This document shows positions 23,568-36,800 of a DNA stretch of 64,000 nt, piece by piece. The notes beneath the pieces are model-generated. The model did no database searches, had not been told where the DNA came from, and worked only from the letters and a program-made list of their open reading frames with translations. The position numbers and the translations under genes were made by a program. The stretch spans positions 62,001 to 126,000 of the forward strand of contig JALIZF010001434.1 of NCBI GenBank assembly GCA_029948255.1, given 5' to 3'. Within the stretch, counting starts at the first letter, position 1, and each line of letters begins with the position of its first letter. The stretch comes from Telmatactis stephensoni (taxonomy: Eukaryota; Cnidaria; Anthozoa; Actiniaria; Isophelliidae).

Positions 23568-23936
23568 GGGTCTGGATGGGGTTAACTGACAACTGACAAA
23601 TGGCCCAAAATTTAACTGACAACCGACAAATGCCTTAAAATTCAAATGGCAACTGACATTTGTGTAGGCTGCTTTTAATTGACAATTCAACCAAAATCCG
23701 AAAAAATAGTCGTTTTTTTCCATAACCCATCTCTCCCAGGGACAGTTGCATGTGACAAAGTTCAAGTGGATGTCAAATTGCTGAATTTTGGTCGTAAAAC
23801 TGGCTTAGAAAGAAAAAATGCCATGAGAAATACATAAAAGCCTTTGTTAATCATTAATTTCCATTTAACTGACAACTGACAAAAAGGCCAAAATTTAACT
23901 GACAACTGACATTTGCACACCCCCATCCAGACCCTC
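23568..23936. mobile_element. TIR element filled with AACTGACAA motifs, 8-bp TSD
   Basis: Ends are GGGTCTGGATGGGG and CCCCCATCCAGACCCTC. The 8-bp GTGTAAGA is repeated at 23560-23567 and 23937-23944 (hAT-like). TTAACTGACAACTGACAAA recurs near both ends. It is a sister of the element at 23345 and only 13 bp from it. Confidence 0.82.
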
Positions 23937-23944
23937 GTGTAAGA

Positions 23945-26253
23945 AAGATAAAGACCTGAGTTGTGTTACGTAAGGCAAAGAAAACAATCAAACCAACAAA
24001 AAATATGGATAACACTGGATCAACAAACAAACAAATAAATGAATGAATAAATAAATGAACAAATTAATAAATGAATTAATGAATAAATAATTAATTGATT
24101 AATCAATTAAATAAATAGATAAATAAATAAATGAATAAATAAATAAAATAAATTATTTAAATAGTGGTTTACGTGACTTATTACAAAGTTGTCGTGATTC
24201 CATAAGACAATATTTTGTAACAGGTGCTAAACGCGTTAGCGTTAATTAGTGCATTACCGGTTTTATCACTGGGCATGACCATCAAGACACGATAGAAGAG
24301 AAGGATCTCGTAATATCTATTGAAGCCGCAGAGACTGCAAAATACCCTCTCTCTAGCTATATATATAGTGCAATAATATCAGCCGGACCACCTAGAAACT
24401 CAGAGTATAGTATAACATGATTAATGGTGCTATTTCTAGTAAAAAGGCAAACTGACTGAAAAGAGGTCATGCATTTTGGTTTCTGGGTTTGCTTTGACAG
24501 ATTCCCTCCGTTCCCCCGATCACCTAAAAAATGCTACAGTAACAAGTGAACAAGTTTATAAACTGCTTGATTACAATAGACGGCCGGCAGGGGGTAGCAC
24601 GACGACCATATCATGATCAAAAGTTAATTTCAGATATTGTAAGAAAAACCGCTAAACTAAGGGCTCCATTGTGGTTAGTGCCAGCCCGTCCGGCCAAGAC
24701 TGCTGTCAGAGAACGACTTGTCGACTATTCTCGTCATAATACAGCATTACGCCAGAGCCATACATCCGAACAAAATTAAAGTTACAGTTTGGTGTGTAGA
24801 CATTAGACTCTCAATTCATAGTTAAGACTGCTCTACAAATGCATTTGTAATTAAAATTCTTTTCGGACACCACAAAATCTCCAATTGTGCCCAATTTTTT
24901 TCGTGTTAGCTTAAACTGAAGCCATTTTCCAAGAATTCATTCCAAAACGTTTAGCAAAGCGCCGGCATTCTTGTGGTCCTGATTGTCTAAATTGCCAACA
25001 TCCCAAATCACCGCATTCCTCGCTGTCTTTAATTTCTTCACGATTCGTTCATACTCTTTTCAGATGTTCTCCTCTTTCTTAATTTTGGCTCTTTTCATGA
25101 TCAAGTCTCAGGCATATGTAGGCCATCTGTGGTGCCTTCGTATTTGAGGCTTCGTAACTACCAAATTTCATGAACTCCTGTAGAACGTTTCTGTTTTAAA
25201 AAGGCTCCTACAGGCAAATTAAAACAGTAGTTCCATCCTCACTTGACAATTTAGTCCAAACTCAGCGTTTCGCACACGAACGCCTCAGAAATATCTCTCA
25301 GTAATTTCACTTTGCCTCTATAAATATGTAGGCTTGGCTCAAGTCAATTTTGGCGCCAAGTCGACTAACTTCAGACCGATTAGATCTTTATTCTGCTCTT
25401 GGTTTTAATTTCGGGCAATCAATTTAAGTCAGTTCTCTTATCAGTAGTTTGACCATAACATGAAATGTTTTTCAAGTCTGGTCTTCTATCATACTCATCA
25501 ATCTATCAGCTCATCGTGATAGGGTTCAGTTAATCTGTTATAAGTAAAATTTCCAGACCTTTCTTTTGTCCAATTTGGGTCGGTAGAGATAAAAGATGCT
25601 TTGCTTGGGGCCAATATAATGCACTGCAAACAAGATAAAAGCTAGTTATCAGTACATGCTAGATTCGATGGTCAGATATCTAAGCTCTCTACAGATCTCA
25701 GCCACTTTCAGTAAGTTTGTCATCTGTTGTTGTAATGCTTCTTCTTTTCGGTATGCATAAAACACTTTAAATGCTTAGTTCAAAAATGACAATTTTGCAG
25801 CACTTTTTGCTGGACCTAATGTTGCAAATAAACCCATTTAAAGCACATAACAGATTTCCAAGTGTTTTTATCGCCCATTTTAATTCCATTTCTTGATAAA
25901 GAATTTATAAATTGAGTGGCCATTATACTTAAATCCTTAATTGACGTTTTAGTTGGTTAAATTAGACCAATAAATGACCAATAGGAACATTACCGACAGA
26001 ACCCAGTAGAAGGTAGCCAGTGAGAAACTCTGGTTTCGTGATATTGACTTTAGTAATTGTTTAAATAAGATCCATTACTGATACCGTCACATATCGTTAC
26101 TGTAACACGCATTTCCCCTAATTGTCTATTGTTAACATTTATTTTGCACTTACAGCCCCGAAAAATGGTGCATATGTCGGTATTTCCGTTATATAAACCC
26201 ATATAAAGTTATCAGCTACCAGCCAAAGTAACGAAGGATGTCGAGAATGCACG
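23945..26253. other. Gene-free stretch between the BMP paralogues
   Basis: (AAAT/GAAT)n low-complexity DNA at 24020-24160. A short frame at 24546-24779 is not recognised. The rest is AT-rich without visible genes or repeats. Confidence 0.45.
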
Positions 26254-26789
26254 CTAGACTAAAGACAAGCAAAAGACTAACTCGGCCTCTTTGCGATACA
26301 AGTAGTGAGCGGGAAACTCAATTGTATTGCAAGACAAAACAGGACGAACCTTATAGTGTTGTTTAGACCAATGATGTATGTTTGTTTGCATCTTGACAAA
26401 GTTTAGGATAGAAACATCTTGGCCATCCAGAAAAAGATTCTTCTCATTTTTTCCCCATAAATTGGCATGGATATAAAGGCCTTGAGTTGATAGCTCTTCA
26501 TTTGGTGTCTTGTTCCCCATGTAAGCTATATCAAACAACCATCTGCTATCTCGGAAAAAAATGCCCTCTCACATGAACTGTTGTTGATTTGACAGAGCCG
26601 TGTGACCTGATAAGCCTTGATCGTCGTACTGAGGGTAATTAGGCACTCTTCGCCGGAGAACTGGACTCTGAGTTGACGAGTTATCTCACGAACAAACTCC
26701 TCGATTGTCGAATCCCAACTCACTGCTGTTTCGTTGCCGCAATCTCTGACAGCCTTACGAGAGAATCTGTCGCCGTAACCAAATAACAC
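26254..26789 (-). pseudogene. Unrecognised coding-like segment split by a frame change
   Basis: Two overlapping minus-strand frames (26789-26526 and 26538-26254) can be read as one about 178-codon segment if the frame shifts at the homopolymer 26555-26561 (seven A on the plus strand). The joined product would run ...NNSSCERAFF then RDSRWLFDIAYMGNKTPNEE. A plausible 3' splice site (TTAACAACCTAG) precedes the first frame. The amino-acid composition looks protein-like, not low-complexity. I do not recognise the family. It could be an exon with a sequencing error, a decaying gene or part of a mobile element. Confidence 0.4.
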
Positions 26790-28900
26790 CTAGGTTGTTA
26801 AGGTGGGTAATACCTTTTAATTTGCAAGTTTAGTTTTCTGTGGCGCTAGGTTGCTCATTAGAATAATGATAAGGCCATAAACCGCATAGGATGCTTGGTT
26901 GATATGTGCGTTGTTGCCGCGTCTTCGAGGAGCCTAGCTCTAAACTTGGGTCATAACTAGCAATTGATCATCTAACGGGAAATACAAGCATTACTTTAGT
27001 GAAATTGAAGCCTGCTTTCAAAATCTTAAGACTATGGAAAAATTATTTGAAATTATCAAGATATATACCGAAAATTTGGCAGTAGCTCATACATCTACCA
27101 GTGATGATGGTTTATTACGCAGAGCTGTTCATGTTTTTGCACACTGATCCGGAAGCATGAGTAAATGTTTCGTCTCTATGTTGCTGTTATTCTTGGCTTG
27201 TTAAGCCTTCGATAAGTCACACAGTAGACATGCTTGGTTGAGAGGGCTTTAGCTAGACCAGATACATGACCGACATGGCTGAAATTTTCGCGAAATCTCA
27301 GCGTTGATGTAAAGCACTCGGCACGGGTATCTCTGATCATCGAAGCGATATATTTTTTAAGTAAACTTTGGCACCTTATCCTTACAAAGTGTGTCTGATA
27401 ATGCGATTTGTGTTTATATAATGTTCCTATGTCGGAATTAGCACCCTTTTTTCTGTTTGTGAGGTTGGAAATTATAAACATTACATTCTTTAGGATTCAC
27501 GCGTCTGTCGTATGATGAGCAACAACACATCGATGCTATTGTCGTATTTGTTCAAAGGGTTTTCGCAAGTAAAATAGGTTATCCTCATTTAATTTCTCAA
27601 TTTTGTTTCTTTAACCAGATCAAACCGGGCAGAAAACTGCAGACTTCAATCGTAATTTCTGCTACGTTTTAATTCGTGTATTCCTCTAGCTCATCTTTCA
27701 AAAGGGCGATAAGAATGCCTTAAATGATTTAGCAATTAATTCGAAAGTCTTATCATCATGTTAACTCGATTTCTTGAGTTACGTCATAACGAATAAACTC
27801 TCAAGCAATTACCAAAAGCACTTAGTCATTCATGTTTCAAGACATTCTTTTAAAGAAACAATTTTTCCTAAGTGACTCTTATCTCTAAAGATCCGGTAGT
27901 TTTCTCAAAACGAATGAGATAAAAGTCTTTATTGACAAACACGTTGAGAGAGGCCTAAGGTCCACCTGACTAACAGACAAGAGTGCTGATTGGTCGCATA
28001 GCTCCTTCTGGCGATAATCAGTTTAAATTGTAATCTTACCGCTGAATACTTCAAACGCTACAAATTTCTTTCTTTTTTCTCCTTTTATAACCAAGAGCTG
28101 ACATTTCCTAGGTCAGCGGTCATTTCCAAAACTGTCACGTGGGATTTCATTTGTTAAAAACAGATACTTGGGGTTTAAAAAACAATGCCCAAATAAAGTT
28201 TATATTTTGTCGGCCAACTCCGGGGTTAGGTCGACAAAATGCGAAAGGAATTTTTTTAGTTTTCATAAGTAACTTCTAGTTTGATTTTCAAGTTTGAGTG
28301 CCCTCAAAAATCAAAGGAAAAAAATAGCCACATACTCTCAAAGTATTGCCAATGCAAAGCTGAATTCAACCCACAAGGGAGCCAAAACGAAAACCTTTCG
28401 CAAGAAACCGCTTCCTCTTTTAAGAATTTGAAAGAATCAGACATATTTTGTAAGGGCTGATGTGGGGTGTGGAGACAAGCTAAACGGTTGATTTACGTGT
28501 GTCGACCACACCCATCCAACAAGGAAATAAATGACCAGCGATATTTGATATACACCGGTTGTGAATAGCAACAAGAATAGGGTATTTAAAGCTCAGTTAG
28601 TCATCGAGTACAGTTATTACATTGATTACACTCACCAATAGACATCAAAGGTGCCAAAAATTACAGGTAAAACAACTGCATTATGTTTTTATTGCTTTTT
28701 GGTTTTCTTTTGGTGTTACTCATTGTACAAGTATCGTCAGAAACCAAAGCTCGTTTGGTAGTTTTTTATCGTACTAAGATTCATTTCTTTGTACCATTTA
28801 CTGTCTACTAGCTTGCTTTTCCATTTTACGTGTTTACGTTATATTCATTGTTAATCTATTATCTTCTATTTTGTCTAGGATATTTTATCTATAAGCCTTT
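26790..28900. other. Gene-free stretch, no structure recognised
   Basis: AT-rich DNA without convincing frames, inverted repeats or RNA genes. It may contain regulatory DNA for either BMP gene. Confidence 0.4.
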
Positions 28901-28909
28901 TGATGTTTT

Positions 28910-29035
28910 CTTTTCTTTTCTTTGTCTTCTTTTTCTTTTTCTTTTTCTTCTTCTTCTTCTTCTTCTTCTTCTTCTTCTTCTTCTTCTTCTTCTTCTTCTT
29001 CTTCTTCTTCTTTTTCTTCTTCTCAGTCTTCCGTT
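28910..29035. repeat. (TTC)n microsatellite
   Basis: A (TTC)n core at about 28946-29009 with flanking CTTTTT and TCC imperfect repeats. Poly-Phe, poly-Ser, poly-Leu and poly-Arg frames here are artefacts. Confidence 0.95.
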
Positions 29036-30364
29036 CTTATTCTCCTCCTCCTCCTTGTTATTGTTTTTGTTATTATTTTTCTGTATTTGTTTTGTTTGTT
29101 TTTTTGATATGTTTTGTTTTTGTTTTTGTTTTTGACGACTAGTGGTTCTAGTCAAAACGTCGCCTTGTTTTGGCAAAAAAATTCCAGTAAGTGACTCATC
29201 CATTTTGACTTACAACTGGATGGTATGAACTTAGCTATACAAATTTATTTTGGCGGTCGGATAGTCATGATTCAGTTATTTCGTTTATGACTACTCTGTG
29301 TCTTCTTGACCACTTGGTGAGTTTTCGGCTGTACGTTCTGAATGCACCAGTTGTTACCGTTATAGTTTTTGGTTCCGCGTTGTTCCTGTTTTGGTCTTCT
29401 TGTCTGATTTGTTCATCTACCCCAGTCTTAATTTTCGCCTTGATTTCCATCACTTTCAACACTTTCTGCATATCTTAATAGTTCTGATACCCATTATTGT
29501 TTCTGGTAATGTGATACGATGAATGTTCTAAACCACTTTGTCCACTCTCATTGATGACCGCTTGCTCACAGTCAGTCTGTACAGTAATGCCATACTAAAT
29601 CCTACATAACAAGGTTTCCGGATGAACTATCGAGACAAAGATACTCTTTTACAAACTAGTAGATTACCGTGGTGGCCCAATCCGAGGAAAAAGGGGGAGG
29701 AGTAATCGTCAGTCCGGGTAAATATTTATAAATTCCTCCACTTCCACCGGAACCTTGGGTAGATTCATTAATCAAAGCCAAAAGAAACAATCAGGTCATA
29801 AATATAGCTTATATATAGCAATATATCGTTTAGATAAGCGATCAGGTAAATATATATATTGATATAGTTAAGATGGAATAGGACCTACTCGAAGATTGCA
29901 CGAGTATTGAACGGGACATGATCTTTTTTGAGGCTTGGCTGTTAGATGCTGGTACGTGAATAGTGTGAGATGTCAAAAAGGCCACTTAAGAAGGCATTAC
30001 AGGCGTGTGATGTAGCATGCGTAGCAGAAAAATAAAATACTTTTTTTATAAAACGATGGCTAGATATAAACAAACAGAATATATGACGTCATGAAACCGG
30101 AAGTAAACTATACTCCAAATTTAGACCCAGTTGAACGGAGATGTCGTCACAAATTCATGATTACAAGGGGTCATTGGTTCTTAGTGATAGGAAGAAATCA
30201 GGAGCAAAATTCCATATGTGTCTAAAATTTCATCTATCAGTACGAGCGTAACGACCGCGGGAAAAGGTCTGCGGTCGGGATAGCTTTTGCGTCGGCGATG
30301 GGCTTTGGATAAAATTTTCTGATTTTGACGAGGAAGAAAAAAATGACCGATTGAGGTGATAATT
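29036..30364. other. Gene-free stretch
   Basis: Nothing recognisable apart from T-rich sequence up to 29130 and short ATAT-rich runs near 29800-29870. Confidence 0.4.
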
Positions 30365-30660
30365 GAGGAGAAGAGGAGAGGAGAGAAGAGAAGAGAAGAG
30401 AAGAGAAGAGAAGAGAAGAGAAGAGAAGAGAAGAGAAGAGAAGAGAAGAGAAGAGAAGAGAAGAGAAGAGAAGAGAAGAGAAGAGAAGAGAAGAGAAGAG
30501 AAGAGAAGAGAAGAGAGGAAGAGAGAAGGGAAGGAAAGAGAAGAGAAAAGAAGGGACGAGAAGAGAAGGGAAGAAAAGATAAAAGAAGGGAAGGGAAGGA
30601 AAAGGAAGAGAAGAAAAGAGAACGGAGGAGAGTGGAAGGAAAAGGAAGAGAAGAGAGGAT
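30365..30660. repeat. (AAGAG)n satellite
   Basis: About 27 near-perfect AAGAG units at 30380-30515, followed by degenerate purine-only DNA to 30660. The whole plus strand is purine, so it could form triplex or other non-B DNA. Repetitive Arg/Glu and Ser/Leu frames are artefacts. Confidence 0.95.
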
Positions 30661-31490
30661 GCACGACCTCACGTGTCATTCGTGAGGGCTTCTCACTTAC
30701 TCTAATTACCTGATTAATTGAACACCGTTGGAGGTGACCTAATCCACACGTACACCAGCCCATGTTGTCACTTCTTTCTCGCTTTTTCTTATCTCAATGA
30801 TCTGTATTGCTGAATCTCCGAAGATAACGGTAAAGTTTAATTTCCTCAAAGCTAACGAAATGACATATATCTTTGTGGGGGACTTAGTCATTTAATTTCA
30901 TTGCATCGTCAATATCATTACCCCGTAAGCTGTGAAAAGCGATTTTGAAGTATATGCTGGCAGAGTGATCTTGTTTGCGTCACAACATAAAGAACACGCA
31001 GAGCACAGAGCTGCTGCTGCAACATTCTTATTTATTTTACTCACTCATACATATAGGTATGTATATAATGTTATAATGATCTCTGGCCAACTTTTTCGTT
31101 GATCTTGAGTGCATATGGCCTTTAAAAGTTTGTGAATTCTATGCGGAAGCCTGACTTGCTTTATGGTCAACACTTTGCGTGTATCATGATATATGATGAA
31201 GTCGACTTGACACTCCCATCGATCCAGAAGGCTTCAGAAGTTTTCTTATTAATTTATGCTCGAAATTTTGTAAGAAACTCATGTATCGGCCTAGCAAATA
31301 AAACAATAGCACCAATTGAGTTCACAAGAATTTGGAGTCATACGACCATATACGATGCTATTAAGCAGTCAAGCCTCCTCAAACTGAGCGACCATCTCTA
31401 TAAGACAATTAAGTACTTCATAAAACAACCACTTCTAATTTGCTTGTAAACACTCAGTGACCACCTCAGGATTAGCCGTCCAACCAAATT

Positions 31491-31648
31491 TAGAGTCGTT
31501 TTCGTTATATGAGTGGGAAACTTATAATTACCGTACCGTATTGTAAGTGTACCAGTGTCATAGTTTCTATAAAAACATTCGAAATTCCTGCTATAACCGT
31601 ATCGTATCGTAACCGTACAGTGTTCCCACTCATACGAAAACCACTCTA
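31491..31648. mobile_element. TAGAGT..TATGAGTGGGAA MITE, copy 1
   Basis: Ends are TAGAGTCGTTTTCGTTATAT (then GAGTGGGAA) and CATACGAAAACCACTCTA. The shared core is CTATAAAAACATTCGAAATT then CCTGC. Further copies are at 31945, 53295, 58846 and 59459. Confidence 0.8.
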
Positions 31649-31944
31649 TATATCTCGGGCTCAGTCTTATGAGACACACAACTTGCAATTGTTCGAGACT
31701 AAAGGAATTGTAGTATATGATACCATTATTAAGCAGTCCAGTCTCCTAGAGCAATTAATCATAGCCTGCAGTATGGCTAGCTCTGAGGGGAGGGGAGAGG
31801 AATGCAGAGAGGAGGGGGAGGGGAATGGGGTCCTCTTCCCCCTCCCCTCCCCTCTCCGTTCCCTGAGCCGACCACACAGGCTTTATAGTGAAGGTCAGCG
31901 GTCAGTGATCACCTCAGTCATTAGTCCACCCTATGCCATATATA

Positions 31945-32067
31945 GAGGAGATTTCGTAGGAGTGTGAAATGGACCGCACCGTGCCGTGTCCGTATCAGTG
32001 CCGTGATCTCTATAAAAACATTCGAAATTCCTGCCGTAACCGTGCGGTGCCGTTTTCACTCTACTCT
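31945..32067. mobile_element. TATGAGTGGGAA MITE, diverged copy 2
   Basis: It shares the core CTATAAAAACATTCGAAATT with copy 1. Its ends are diverged (TTCGTAGGAGTGTGAAATGG; CCGTTTTCACTCTACTCTA). Inner parts are richer in GTGCCGTG. Confidence 0.65.
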
Positions 32068-33390
32068 ATTGATCCCCGCTATCTAGAACTTATAGTTTGA
32101 TAAATTAACTTACTATATATTATGTCATAGTTGATTTTACATATAGGATTAGGACTTGTAGCATCGTCAAGCGCCATTGAGCTGCCGGAAATGGCGCTAT
32201 ATATAATTAAATATTTATTTATTTATTATTTATTATTGATCATTTATTATTTATTATCAGTACTCAGTACGGAAGCACAGGCAGCTGTGTTCGATGCCCA
32301 TGCCTTCCCTCCCCCCCCCCCCCCCCCAGCTTTTTCTGAAAATATTAAAAAAATAAACAGATCGACCGAGAGGAAAAAAAGCAGACCAAGAAAAATAATG
32401 TTAACTTAATTAAAAAATATATGTTAATTATGCATCATGTGATGCATAGGGACTTTGTGCTCCCCCCCCCCCCCCCCCAGTTTTTCAAGGCTTGCTACGG
32501 CCCTGAATCACTAATACAAGCTGTATAATTAGTACTTAGATATTCTTTACACTACAAGATATATTTTGCCAAGTCAAACAAATCAACAACATTTAAACAA
32601 AGATCTTTTTCATAATTGTTCTATTGTGATGTGGTCAACAGTAAATAGCTAAGTCAATATTGACAGCATTCTTCCAGTGTTTATTTACTTTAACTATTTT
32701 TCGTGTCATCAAGTTGACATAAAAAGAAATAGAGATGCCTTTACTGGTGACAATGGAATTGGAAAATAAGGAATCAGTTGAAAAGTAATTCGAGAAGAAC
32801 AATGATTTTTATTGATGATCTGACTATAACTTCAGAATAAACCAACTTGTGGTCTATCACAAATCCTGCATTCTGATTGGCTACTCCACTTGAGGTCTAT
32901 TCGTAATAGACCTCTGTAGTAGTGAAAAGCAGATTTTTTTCTGATTCTTGTGTTGTTGATATAGCCTAGTACTAAACAGAGTGCTTTTTACTGAGAACTA
33001 GGTCCAAGTCTCCGGAGGATCATCAAAATGACAAAAAAGTTCAGAATTTTGATGTTTTTTGAATGAATTTTGACTTCGAAGTGCGAGCCGCGTTGACAAA
33101 AATAGCCAGAAGTACAAGTCTGAGGGGAAAATGATAAAAAAGCAGAAAATTTTTGTGTTTTGAATGAAGTTGCTCTCAGACGTCAATAAGCGTGCGCTTG
33201 GTGATTCTTCCCTAGATTGTCTTTTTCGACAACATATATAAATCGATTAAAAAGTTATTTTTCTTCCAAAGTTTGACCTACTAGTTGGTTTACACTAAAA
33301 CAATTAGACCTCTCGGCCTTCGGCCTTGTCTCATAGGCTATTGACTTGTAACTAGTTCGAATTCATTCGGCATACAGGTCTCACTGTTAA
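32068..33390. other. Repeat-rich gene-free stretch
   Basis: Two poly-C tracts (32311-32328 and 32463-32478) are followed by AGCTTTTTC and AGTTTTTC and then GGCTTGCTACGGCCCTGAA, typical of hAT-like element ends in this window. Positions 32850-32910 carry GGTCTATTCGTAATAGACC, a short palindrome. No gene is seen. Confidence 0.45.
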
Positions 33391-33737
33391 ATAGATCCAT
33401 CTAGTAACAAAAATATCTAACTGGAACCCTTTTTGAGCGTATTACGGCGTTGTGGGAAAATTCCTAACACTGAAGTGTTTGTCCGGTCGCACACCTGAGT
33501 GTTAACAAGGTGTAAAACTAGATTTCCTTGCTAGATTAGATCGACACGATACACCTATAATTCTATATTTGTACTATAAATAACTACACTTAAAAATAAG
33601 CACTTGCTTCCCAATATCTATTTCAGTGAGAAAATAAGTATGTAATAAGTAAAGTAGTGAAAGAGTATTTTGTTGGTAGTCGTTCCGAACCTTCTTCCGG
33701 GTCAATAGAAAACAAAGAAGGAACAACAAAGGGAAAC

Positions 33738-33806
33738 AAAGAAAAATATAACAAAAACAACAACAACAGCAACAACAGCAACAACAACAACAACAACAAC
33801 AACAAA
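33738..33806. repeat. (AAC)n microsatellite
   Basis: About 20 AAC/CAA units with a few CAG interruptions. Confidence 0.9.
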
Positions 33807-36800
33807 AACAAATCAAGCAAGATAAAACAAAATTATGTACTTATTAAAAAGATCGTGTGATTTTCTGGCTTGCAATGCATGTTTTTGTCTACACGAGAAT
33901 CGCACGCGGAGAAAAACAACTAGGCTTTCAATCAGGTATCCTCTAAAACGAAAGGCATATCTGTATATTTTATGTACAAATTTTGAGCTGAAACAGTTTA
34001 GTCGATCGATACTTAAATGAGTAATAATAACTGATAATAACTAAAATATGAAATGTTTATATAAGACAAAGTGGACTGAATACAACTAGTGATCAATACC
34101 ACCAGATTTGATGATGAAAGGTGATGATGTTTAAGGCAATCATTAAATGGTTGATGTTGAATGCAGTTGAAAATAGTAGTTATTGTGGTGTTTTAAGTGA
34201 TTTTACTTGACCTCTTTAATAGTAAGTAAGTCAAACCAAACTTCATTATCACTCTTCCAGTTTGAGGCTCAGTATTTGAACCGTTACAAAACAGAAGCAG
34301 TCAAGCATTAGTTTCTAGCTTTAGTCTAGCTTAAGTGAAACAATGCTGATGAATTAAGTTGTTACGCTTGTGGAAGTTAATAGATAGAGTGATAATTTGT
34401 AAATCAAGTGGTGACAGAGTGATTTTGCTTAACACGCGTGAAATAACATCTGATGTGCTGGGCGCACAGCTGTCCCAAGCACAAAAGTAAACCACTGATA
34501 AAGGAATTATAGAAAAGTAATCAAAAAAGGAATTATTTTTTACTATAACTCGTGACTGAAATTAAATCCAAAAGTTAAAATGCATAAGTCGAACAATGAC
34601 AAAAGAAAACAATGGAAAGGTTTATTATTAATGTTTGATAGTTTGATATCTACTTCATGAGAATCACTGCATGCTATTACACTCTAATCAAGGTTGCATG
34701 GCAAAAATGTTTTGTTGTTATTCATTCAGTAACTGTAATGCCGATGTTTTGACAATGTAATCCACATCAATTCTCACCTTGTGCTCAAGTTTTACAGGTG
34801 CTCTGGAAAGCTCTGTCTTTATTTCAAGCTGTTTTTCGATTGTTTACTCTCCGTGGCGTCTTCCAATTCATACAGCTAGACTGATTCAAAGTATATATAA
34901 TAACTCTTTGCTTCGTGTTTCTTAAAGTTATCCTATTGTTCTTTTAAGTCGCTCAAAGTGCGTTTTGTTCTCAGAGCTTCGTGGGGGCACTAATCAAAAT
35001 AAAGCTCTACAATAGAGGTGTTAATTGCTCTTTTCTCCGAGCTTTAGGTCTTTTTTCATGTCCGATGATCAAGACCTCCCCAGAGTTGCCGACAACCATT
35101 TGTTCCACTGGGACTAGCACTGAAATAGACCGTATACAGCTAACGAATTCAAAATCTACAATTTCGACCTGAGAATACTGCGGAAAGATAATTTGTAAAC
35201 TGACCAGTATCTTACAGTACAGTAGACAGTAATGAGATCCGGAAATGTACGAGCTGCTTACAAGTAGTGTTGTCAACACACACCTTTACGGCTTACGCTG
35301 CACTCCAATACGTGACGTACAATTCAACATAAACTGATGCATTGCCAACATACTATTCCAGTTAATTTCTGTCAAAAGCAAGCCATTATCGTGTCAAGCT
35401 TCAAAACAACCATTCGTGAAGTATGCACCGAAACGGTCTTTGAAGTGCATGCCAAAGAAGACGTTAATTTTTCTTGGCCTAAAAGCTGTCAGTTTTTTAC
35501 CAGTGAAGTGCTTATGGAGCTGTCCGTCGATGTGTTTGTTGTTTTGGCTGATAATGAATGCGGACCTATTGTGAGAAGGTGTAGATGCTGACCCCTCGTG
35601 AAGGTTTTGACAAATCATTGGCCCTTAATTAAAGTCACCTCGCCAAGGCGTTAGGATATGCTAAAGACATTCTGTATGGAATTGTTTGCCTTGCAATTGG
35701 TGACGTTTTGTGGTGCCCCCACTTGTGTTTGTCTTGCCTACTAATTATGACTCAGAATTGTTTTCTTTTTCACGATGGTTTCAGGAAACCTGACGATGCC
35801 ATTACGGATCCAAAGGGCTTCTCTGCTGCAAATCATAAACGGATAACGCAAACCAAAGGTAATTTCGACAGTTGTGTAGTCTCGTAGATACAAGACTATA
35901 ATCATAACTCGTTGTTTTTTGGCATGAATTGGCTACGCACCGTTCCGTGTCGCCATCTCATGATGCCAAAACTTTTCGCTCAAATACCATTAGTAGTTCC
36001 CAGATGACCCATATTTGATGTTCAAGTGTTCGAGTCAAGTTTTGAGCGTTTAAGATGGAGATTCTTGAATAAGTCATTGTGGTCTCAGTGTGGCTGTCTG
36101 TTGGCTTCTCTTTTTCTCTAAACAAATAAACTGTTACAATTTTCACCTTGGACTTGGACGAAACAAGTTGTCGAGAGGCGCCTCTCGAAGCAGCTCACTT
36201 CACTCGGACCAAAGGGCTTCAGCAACAAGTTGAATTAAATATAGAACGGTAGCCTAGTGACTGTGTTTTTAAAGACTAAAATAACTACACCGGCTAAGGA
36301 AATAAATATAGTAGTGTGCCTTTATATTACGTGTTTATTCCGGGATATAGAAGCTGTGAGCGCCGCGCGTACGTACAATCGCTTTATTTAGTATCGGTGA
36401 TCATTACAAAGCACCCGCAGTCCAGTATCATAAATAGCAAAAACAGACTTCTAAAAGGTATGTGAATGAGAACTACCTAGGGGGGATTTAGCGCTGTGCA
36501 TGACTAGTTTGACCAGTGCCTCGCTAATCAACTAGTTTTAATTGTACCGCACGGTGATTTCTACTCGTGCTCGTTTGCTGCTTGACTAAAATCTCGACCA
36601 TCTTTGTAACCAACCACAACACTTCAAATACTACTCTTCTCAGTATTGAATTGATTGGTAAGTTAGTCGATGGTTAATAGAATTTTAAGTAATTTTAAGC
36701 TCTAGATACTATACGTATATAAGTAGGTATAGCAAAATGTGCCATGATTTTAATTAACATTTGTATATGGCTTCAAAATTGTACATACCTCAAGAGAAAG

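Noticed and set aside
28830..29203. Open frames rich in Phe, Leu, Ser or Arg
   Set aside because: They arise from the (TTC)n microsatellite and exist in all frames.
30181..30763. Long Ser/Leu and Arg/Glu frames on both strands
   Set aside because: Translation of the (AAGAG)n satellite; no non-repetitive protein-like part.
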